Shown: positions 57,993-64,000 of the stretch, piece by piece
How positions within the stretch are numbered: the stretch's first letter is position 1
Layout: each line of letters starts with the position of its first letter
Assembly: GCA_905235675.1 (NCBI GenBank)
Contig: CAJONC010000013.1
Coordinates: 1 to 64,000 of the forward strand
DNA length: 64,000 bases
Origin: an uncultured Bacteroidales bacterium
GTDB lineage: Bacteria > Bacteroidota > Bacteroidia > Bacteroidales > UBA932
Reading direction: 5' to 3'
The notes under the pieces: model-generated
What the model was told of the DNA's origin: nothing
Database searches by the model: none
Seen by the model: only the letters and a program-made list of their open reading frames with translations
Made by a program: the position numbers and the translations under genes

Positions 57993-59252
57993 ATGACAGG
58001 AAAAGAGAGAATTCGTACGGTCCTTGACCATAAGGAAGCCGACAGGGTGGCCATGGACTTTGGTTCCACGCCGGTGTCCGGCATGCATTGCAGGATTGTC
58101 GAGGCTCTGCGCCGCCACTACGGGCTGGACGACCATCCGGTCTATGTCCACGAAGCGGGGCAGATGCTCGGCTACATCGAGGACGACCTCGCCGAGGCGC
58201 TCGGCATCGATACCATAGGATGCTTTTCCCCGAACAATGCCATCGGGGTTCCCAACCGGGACTGGAAAGAATACAGGATGCCCTGGGGGCAGGTTGTTAT
58301 GCTTCCTGCCCGCATGGCGGATTCCTTCACTGAAAAAAACGGCGGACTCTACACCTATCCCGAAGGGGACAATACACTTCCTCCCTCCGGCTACATGCCC
58401 GAAGGAGGATATTTCTTCGATTCGATAGAACGCCAGAACGGGGAGATTGACGATGACAATCTCAATGTCGAGGACAATCTGCAGGAGTTCGGCGAGGTGG
58501 ACGACGCCACCCTCGAATACTGGAAAACCACGGTGGACAGGGCCGCGGAAAGCGGAAGGGCAGTGGTTGCCGGATTCGGCGGAATGGCCCTCGGCGATGT
58601 GGCGAGGATAATTTCAATGGCAATACGCGAGCCGAGGGGCATACGCAGCGTTGCAGAGTGGTACATGTCGACGGTATGCCGTCCGGATTACATAAAAGAG
58701 ATGTTCGACCGCATTTCCGCGCTTGCAGTCAGGAATCTCGAAAAAATTCACGATGTGGTGGGCGAGAAGGTGGACGTGGTCTATGTCTGCGGCGCCGATT
58801 TCGGCACACAGACCAGCCAGTTCCTTTCGGTGGACACTTTCCGCGAACTGTATCTTCCCTATTACAAGAGGATGAACGACTGGATTCACGGGAATACCAC
58901 CTGGAAAACTTTCAAACACAGCTGCGGCGCGGTATATCCCCTGATGGACAGTTTCATCGATGCCGGATTCGACATCATCAACCCAGTGCAGATTGCCGCC
59001 GCCGTAATGGACCCGCAGAAGCTGAAGGATGAATTCGGCAGCCGGATTACTTTCTGGGGCGGGGGAATCAATACCCAGAAAACCCTCCCGTTCGGCACTC
59101 CGGCCGAAATCCGCGAAGAGGTCTTCCGCCTTTGCGACATATTCTCGAAAGACGGAGGTTTCGTGTTCAATTCGATACACAACATCCAGGCGAACGTTCC
59201 GGTTGAAAATGTCGTTGCCTTGATGGAGGCAATAAAAGAAGTCAGGTCATAG
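57993..59252 (+). CDS. URO-D family corrinoid-dependent methyltransferase-like protein
   Basis: MTGKERIRTVLDHKEADRVAMDFGS...FKHSCGAVYPLMDSFIDAGFDIINPVQ...FWGGGINTQKTLPFGTPAEIREEV...GGFVFNSIHNIQANVPVENVVALMEA; next gene is a corrinoid protein. Confidence 0.85.
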   Translation: MTGKERIRTVLDHKEADRVAMDFGSTPVSGMHCRIVEALRRHYGLDDHPVYVHEAGQMLGYIEDDLAEALGIDTIGCFSPNNAIGVPNRDWKEYRMPWGQVVMLPARMADSFTEKNGGLYTYPEGDNTLPPSGYMPEGGYFFDSIERQNGEIDDDNLNVEDNLQEFGEVDDATLEYWKTTVDRAAESGRAVVAGFGGMALGDVARIISMAIREPRGIRSVAEWYMSTVCRPDYIKEMFDRISALAVRNLEKIHDVVGEKVDVVYVCGADFGTQTSQFLSVDTFRELYLPYYKRMNDWIHGNTTWKTFKHSCGAVYPLMDSFIDAGFDIINPVQIAAAVMDPQKLKDEFGSRITFWGGGINTQKTLPFGTPAEIREEVFRLCDIFSKDGGFVFNSIHNIQANVPVENVVALMEAIKEVRS

Positions 59253-59253
59253 T

Positions 59254-59871
59254 ATGGATAATCTTTACGAAGCAATTTTCAAAGGGAACGCCCCTGCGGC
59301 CAAAGTTTCGGTGCAGGAAGCCCTGAACGCATCCAGGACGCCCCAGGAAATCATCGATTCTTCAATGATTCCTGCAATGGAAGCCATAGGAGCGGAATTC
59401 GAAGCCGGACGGGTGTTCGTTCCGAACCTGCTTCTGAGCGCCCGCGCAATGAAGGTTTCCCTGGATATTCTCAAGCCGCTGATGGTCGCGGAGCAGTCCG
59501 CTTCCCTCGGCACCGTGGTAATCGGCACCGTGAAGGGAGACCTGCACGATATAGGCAAGAACCTGGTGGCTTCGATGCTCGAAGGCCGCGGATTCAAGGT
59601 GATAAACCTCGGCAACGATGTATCCAAGGAGCGTTTCGTGGAGGAGGCTGCGGCGAATGATGCCGACCTTGTCTGCCTGTCCGCCCTGCTCACCACCACC
59701 ATGGGCTATATGAAGGACGTGGTGGATGCGGTGCACGGGGCCGGCCTCAGGGCCAAGGTCATGATAGGCGGCGCTCCCGTGACAGCGGAATTCGCCGAGC
59801 AGATAGGTGCTGACGGATACAGTTCCAATGCGAACGATGCGGTAGCCCTTGCAAAACAACTGCTTTCATGA
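59254..59871 (+). CDS. Methyltransferase cognate corrinoid (B12-binding) protein
   Basis: GTVKGDLHDIGKNLVASMLEGRGFKVINLGNDVSKERFVEEA (DxHxxG cobalamin lower-axial motif); N-terminal helical cap; VMIGGAPVTAEFAEQIGADGYSSNANDAV. Confidence 0.95.
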   Translation: MDNLYEAIFKGNAPAAKVSVQEALNASRTPQEIIDSSMIPAMEAIGAEFEAGRVFVPNLLLSARAMKVSLDILKPLMVAEQSASLGTVVIGTVKGDLHDIGKNLVASMLEGRGFKVINLGNDVSKERFVEEAAANDADLVCLSALLTTTMGYMKDVVDAVHGAGLRAKVMIGGAPVTAEFAEQIGADGYSSNANDAVALAKQLLS

Positions 59872-60533
59872 TGAAGGAACGGGCTTTTTCCATAAGTCCG
59901 GACATCATACCCGAAAAAGATGTCTGGTTTGCGATGGGCTACAGGGATTCCGTCCCTGAGCCCCGCATCCGTGACATGGTGAACGAAGTGAAGGATCTGC
60001 TGGTTCCGAAGGCGGTCCTGAAATATATGTACGGGGAGTTCGAGGCGGAGAAGATATCTCCCCGCGAAATGCTCGTTGCCGGAAAACGCTTCCGCCCGGA
60101 AGGGATTATATGCTCCTATCTGCAGGGAATGACGCATGCTCTTGTCTTCGTTGCCACTGCGGGCAGGGAGTACGATGCGGCCGTGAAGGAGATGAACGCG
60201 CAGGGGGACATAGTGCAGGATTTCATTGCCGACGCCATCGGGACGGTGCTTGCGGAATATGCCGTTTCGGCCATTGAGGAAGATTATGAAGGGAAATACG
60301 GAATATCCCTTCCCTACAGCCCCGGCTACTGCGACTGGGACATACGCGAACAGCAGATACTCTTTTCCCTTTTCCCCGTGAATCCGTGCGGAATCGTCCT
60401 TTCGGATTCCTCGCTGATGAGTCCCGAAAAATCCGTCAGCGGCTTCTACGCCCTCGGAGAAACCCTTGTGAAACAACCATATCATTGTGAGATATGCAGG
60501 AACCCGGGTTGTTACAAAAGAAGGACGGCTTAG
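59868..60533 (+). CDS. MetH activation-domain-like protein (B12-dependent methionine synthase reactivation domain family)
   Basis: YGISLPYSPGYCDWDIREQQILFSLFPVNPCGIVLSDSSLMSPEKSVSGFYALGE...CEICRNPGCYKRR; matches the stand-alone MetH activation-domain pattern; overlaps the corrinoid gene by 4 nt. Confidence 0.82.
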   Translation: MMKERAFSISPDIIPEKDVWFAMGYRDSVPEPRIRDMVNEVKDLLVPKAVLKYMYGEFEAEKISPREMLVAGKRFRPEGIICSYLQGMTHALVFVATAGREYDAAVKEMNAQGDIVQDFIADAIGTVLAEYAVSAIEEDYEGKYGISLPYSPGYCDWDIREQQILFSLFPVNPCGIVLSDSSLMSPEKSVSGFYALGETLVKQPYHCEICRNPGCYKRRTA

Positions 60534-60541
60534 CGTCGGGG

Positions 60542-61969
60542 ATGAGCTCTTTCCGTTGGTGGATGTGCGCGATGCTTTTCTTCGCCACGACCATCAACTA
60601 CATGGACCGTCAGGTGCTGTCCCTCACTTATGAGGAGTTCATAAAGCCCGAGTTCCGCTGGACCGATGCCGAGTACGGGACAATTACCGGTTTCTTCTCC
60701 ATCTTCTATGCTGTCGCGTGCCTTTTTGCAGGCAAGTTCATCGACTGGATAGGAGTGAAGCGCGGTTACATCATCTCCATAGTGGTATGGTCCGTGGGTG
60801 CGTGCATGCACGCGGGCACCGCCTGGGCCACTGCAAGGCTCACCGGTCTCGATTCGGTGTCCGCCCTGAGGGCCCTGGACGCAGGGAGCAACATTGCCCT
60901 TGCGGTTTCCACCACCTCGGTTTATCTGTTCATGCTGTGCAGGGGAGTCCTGGCTTTGGGCGAGGCGGGCAATTTCCCGTCTGCCATAAAGGTTACCGCT
61001 GAGTACTTCCCCAAGAAAGACAGGGCTTTCGCCACCTCAATCTTCAATGCAGGGGCCTCCGTAGGCGCGATAGTCGCTCCTTTATGCGTGCCGACGCTAG
61101 CGAAGCATCTGGGCTGGGAGATGGCTTTCATAATAGTTGGCGGTCTGGGTTTCATCTGGGTTTTCTTCTGGGAATTCATGTACGATAAGCCGGAGGAGAA
61201 CAGGAAGGTGAATGCCGCCGAACTGGAGTATATAAATCAGGATTCCGGCCCGGAAGGCGCGGACGGCGGGGAAGATGCCTCAAAGAGCATCCCTCTCGGC
61301 AAGTGCCTGAAATACAGGCAGACCTGGGCGGCCATATTCGGGAAATTCATCTCCGACTGCGTGTGGTGGTTTTTCCTGTTCTGGGCGCCGTCTTATTTCG
61401 ATACCCAGTTCGGGGCCAAGGCCAGTTCCGTCGAAGGAAAGATGCTGCTTATCACCCTCTATGCCATCTGTGCGGTGCTTTCCATCTTCGGGGGCTATGT
61501 GCCCAAATACTTCGTGGAAAAGAAGGGTATGCATCCCTTCGATGCGAGGATGCGTGCTATGCTCATATTCGCGATGTTTCCATTGTTTGCGATACTTGCC
61601 CAGCCTCTCGGGGGATATTTCAATTCTCCCTGGTGGCCGGCGGTCCTGATAGGCCTTGCAGCCGCAGGACACTCCGCATGGGCCGCGAATGTGTACAGCT
61701 ATATAGGGGATCTCTTCCCCAAGAATACCATCGCTACCATGACCGGGCTTTGCACCCTTGCCGGAGGTATTTCCACAATGGCCCTGCAGAAGATAGCGGG
61801 GAATCTCTTTACCTATGCGGAGAATGCCGGCGCCGCCTTCACTTTCCTTGGATTTGAAGGAAAGCCTGCGGGATATTTCATAATTTTCTGTTATTGCGGC
61901 ATAGCATATCTTTTGTCGTGGGTAATAATGAAAGCCCTTGTTCCAAGTTACAAACCAGTTGAAATCTAA
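60542..61969 (+). CDS. exuT: MFS transporter, hexuronate (ExuT)-type
   Basis: MSSFRWWMCAMLFFATTINYMDRQVLSLTYEEFIKPEFRWTDAEYGTITGFFSIFYAVACLFAGKFIDWIGVKRGY; ACS/ExuT-like; followed by eda. Confidence 0.87.
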   Translation: MSSFRWWMCAMLFFATTINYMDRQVLSLTYEEFIKPEFRWTDAEYGTITGFFSIFYAVACLFAGKFIDWIGVKRGYIISIVVWSVGACMHAGTAWATARLTGLDSVSALRALDAGSNIALAVSTTSVYLFMLCRGVLALGEAGNFPSAIKVTAEYFPKKDRAFATSIFNAGASVGAIVAPLCVPTLAKHLGWEMAFIIVGGLGFIWVFFWEFMYDKPEENRKVNAAELEYINQDSGPEGADGGEDASKSIPLGKCLKYRQTWAAIFGKFISDCVWWFFLFWAPSYFDTQFGAKASSVEGKMLLITLYAICAVLSIFGGYVPKYFVEKKGMHPFDARMRAMLIFAMFPLFAILAQPLGGYFNSPWWPAVLIGLAAAGHSAWAANVYSYIGDLFPKNTIATMTGLCTLAGGISTMALQKIAGNLFTYAENAGAAFTFLGFEGKPAGYFIIFCYCGIAYLLSWVIMKALVPSYKPVEI

Positions 61970-61978
61970 TCATTTATT

Positions 61979-62644
61979 ATGGCAAAATACGATAAATTAC
62001 AAGTCCTGACAGCCATCCGCGACACCGGCATAGTGCCGGTATTCTACAATGGCGACCTCGAAATCAGCAAGAACGTGCTGAAAGCCTGTTACGAAGGCGG
62101 CATCCGCGCCTTTGAATTCGCAAACCGCGGCGACTTCGCCCAGGAAGTTTTCGGCGAACTCGTAAAATATGCAAACAAGGAACTACCAGGAATGATAGTC
62201 GGAATAGGTTCCGTGGTTGATCCCGGCACCGCCGCCCTCTATATCCAGCTCGGAGCCAACTTCGTGGTGGGGCCTCTCTTCAATCCCGCAATCGCCCCTA
62301 TCTGCAACCGCAGGAACATCCCCTACGCCCCCGGCTGCGGCAGCGTCAGCGAGGTGGGTGCCGCCCAGGAAGCCGGCTGCGACCTCTGCAAGGTCTTCCC
62401 CGGCGACGTCCTCGGCCCTGCGTTCGTCAAGGGCCTCCGCGCCCCCATGCCCTGGAGCAAACTCATGGTAACGGGCGGTGTCAAACCCACCCGCGAGAAC
62501 CTCGAAGGCTGGTTCAAGGCCGGAGTCTTCTGCGTCGGAATGGGCAGCAACCTCTTCCCGAAAGACGTCATCGCTGCGGGGCAGTGGAGCAAAATCTCCG
62601 AGCTCTGCGCGGATGCACTGGCAATAGTTAAGGAAGTAAGGTAG
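61979..62644 (+). CDS. eda: KDPG/KHG aldolase
   Basis: [86 protein letters not shown]. Confidence 0.93.
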   Translation: MAKYDKLQVLTAIRDTGIVPVFYNGDLEISKNVLKACYEGGIRAFEFANRGDFAQEVFGELVKYANKELPGMIVGIGSVVDPGTAALYIQLGANFVVGPLFNPAIAPICNRRNIPYAPGCGSVSEVGAAQEAGCDLCKVFPGDVLGPAFVKGLRAPMPWSKLMVTGGVKPTRENLEGWFKAGVFCVGMGSNLFPKDVIAAGQWSKISELCADALAIVKEVR

Positions 62645-62749
62645 TTTTTTACTTTTGTCAAGATGATTGAAATCGTTCATATTGATTCTCTGCACCTCCT
62701 CACCACTGGGGATAATTCTTTAGTATACAATAAGTTAACATATAATGTC

Positions 62750-62777
62750 GGCGTATCACCCTTAGGGGTGGTGCGCC
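62750..62777 (+). terminator. Strong hairpin downstream of eda / in the leader of the next lipoprotein
   Basis: GGCGTATCACCC-TTAG-GGGTGGTGCGCC, 12-bp stem (two G-U pairs), tetraloop, followed by only TTT. Confidence 0.5.
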
Positions 62778-62793
62778 TTTAACGTATTTAGCC

Positions 62794-63762
62794 ATGAAAC
62801 AAATTGCTTATCTGACCGCAGCGGCTTTGTTGCTTGTAGCCTGTGGAAAGGACAGTGGAGATAATGCACAAGAGCGTCGGGTTGTCACGGCCGAGGCCAC
62901 GGAGATTACTATGAGCTCTGCCATTCTTTACGGGTATGTCAACACAGAATATTTGTTGTTGGGAGGGGAAAGCGGGTTCATTGTTTCTACCTCCTCCACA
63001 CCTTCTCTGGATAATGGCTGGAAGGTTGTTTCCCAGGAAGTGGACAAAAACGGGAAGTATTTAGTTCAGGTTTCCGGCCTTACTTCTTCCTGCACATATT
63101 ACTATTTAGCTTTCTTGAGCACAGGGACTACCATCCTTGTGGGAGAGGTGAAGAGTTTTACCACCAAGGAGTTTGCCTTTGCAGCAATCGATATGGGGCT
63201 GTCTGTCAAATGGGCGAATGCAAATCTGGGTGCCACTGCACCCGAGGGATATGGCGATTATTACGCCTGGGGCGAGACAGAGCCTAAGGAGAATTACAGT
63301 TGGTCCACTTACAAGTGGTGCAACGGCTCATACGATAGCCTCACAAAGTACAATGTCTATAGTCATTATGGTATTGTCGACAATAATCTTGTATTGGACC
63401 TGGAAGACGACGTCGCCCACGTAAAACTTGCCGGGAAATGGAGGATACCTACCTCCGGTGAGATGTATGAACTTATATCTACATGGGACAATTCAAGTTA
63501 CCAGTGGGAGTTGAAGTCTCTGAATGGTCACGATGGTTGGCTGGTGACATATCTTGTAAACAATAACTCCATCTTCCTTCCTGCCGCCGGCTACCGGTAT
63601 GACAACGTGCTCAGCTATGACGGGGTGGGCTACTACTGGTCTTCTTCCTTCTTTTTGAACGGCGCTGCGATGTACATGCACGTCGATCACGTCCAAGTGT
63701 ACGGTACCGTAGACACATACTGTCGCCGCTACGGATTCTCAGTCCGTCCCGTTTCAGAATAA
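62794..63762 (+). CDS. Lipoprotein with FISUMP-like C-terminal domain
   Basis: Lipobox LLVAC; AAIDMGLSVKWANANLGATAPEGYGDYYAWGETEPKENYSW, as in the protein at 5758-7701. Confidence 0.78.
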   Translation: MKQIAYLTAAALLLVACGKDSGDNAQERRVVTAEATEITMSSAILYGYVNTEYLLLGGESGFIVSTSSTPSLDNGWKVVSQEVDKNGKYLVQVSGLTSSCTYYYLAFLSTGTTILVGEVKSFTTKEFAFAAIDMGLSVKWANANLGATAPEGYGDYYAWGETEPKENYSWSTYKWCNGSYDSLTKYNVYSHYGIVDNNLVLDLEDDVAHVKLAGKWRIPTSGEMYELISTWDNSSYQWELKSLNGHDGWLVTYLVNNNSIFLPAAGYRYDNVLSYDGVGYYWSSSFFLNGAAMYMHVDHVQVYGTVDTYCRRYGFSVRPVSE

Positions 63763-63769
63763 AGTCGAG

Positions 63770-64000
63770 CTAAGACCTGTGGCCCAGAATCACAACGTCC
63801 GGATGATTGCTCCGGATAAAGGGTGCAAAATAAATGGGGAGATAGGTAATGAATCCGTCTTTTTTTATGAGCCGTTCATTGGACAGGACGTAAGCGTCAT
63901 GGACGTGGTAGTCAGGATTTGCCAGGAAAGCATTGAGCGCCCTATGGATCGTATAGTCTTTCCCTGATTTCACCTCCACCGGCAGGATGGCAGCATGGTC
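63770..64000 (-). CDS. C-terminal part of an AAA ATPase with DUF4143 (runs off the right edge)
   Basis: Reads through the right edge: DHAAILPVEVKSGKDYTIHRALNAFLANPDYHVHDAYVLSNERLIKKDGFITYLPIYFAPFI; LPVEVKSGK...YLPIYF is the DUF4143 C-terminal signature. Confidence 0.75.
   Translation of the reverse strand, partial: DHAAILPVEVKSGKDYTIHRALNAFLANPDYHVHDAYVLSNERLIKKDGFITYLPIYFAPFIRSNHPDVVILGHRS

Noticed and set aside
62663-62782. 39-codon ORF MIEIVHIDSLHLLTTGDNSLVYNKLTYNVGVSPLGVVRL
   Set aside because: Runs through the hairpin at 62750-62777 and lacks resemblance to the other small ORFs; coding status not supportable.
1-64000. CRISPR arrays, rRNA genes, prophage or integrase modules
   Set aside because: No regularly spaced repeats, rRNA-like sequence, or phage/integrase-like proteins were recognised; apart from tRNA-Arg no other tRNA was found by eye.

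Overview
64-kb chromosomal window that looks like a Bacteroidales/Bacteroidota genome: SusC/SusD, PorV-like/T9SS cargo, fimbrillin-like and FISUMP-like lipoproteins, and TAnnTTTG -7 boxes. Main blocks: (i) 0-8.6 kb, surface lipoproteins with small upstream ORFs, a HEPN/MNT pair, and a TPR-TM-LuxR regulator with a lipoprotein; (ii) 8.6-19.2 kb, housekeeping genes, a COG0523 GTPase, and a Wza/Wzz-like polysaccharide export pair followed by tRNA-Arg(TCT); (iii) 19.2-23.7 kb, rhamnose catabolism (AraC regulator, rhaB, rhaA, SDR); (iv) 23.7-27.8 kb, PorV-like protein, a frameshifted subtilisin-like T9SS cargo, and a degenerate Fic-like protein; (v) 27.8-31.2 kb, pepP, fabG, comF, DUF456; (vi) 31.2-53.8 kb, a large pectin utilisation locus (SGNH, GH28, CE12-CE8 fusion, GH105, PL1, SusC/D, repeat-bearing surface lipoprotein, uxaC/uxaB/uxaA, LacI, kdgK); (vii) 53.8-62.6 kb, a cobalamin-riboswitch-controlled btuG-btuB-btuC-like uptake operon, divergent from a URO-D methyltransferase / corrinoid protein / MetH-activation-domain trio that runs into a hexuronate MFS transporter and KDPG aldolase. 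The strongest candidates for something undescribed are the corrinoid methyl-transfer module embedded in the pectin/uronate locus, a 24-bp palindromic operator found twice (in opposite orientation, with identical spacing to the -7 box) before the two halves of the pectin PUL, and a Fic-family protein that keeps the inhibitory motif but has lost the catalytic one. All assignments come from reading the sequence; no database searches were run.
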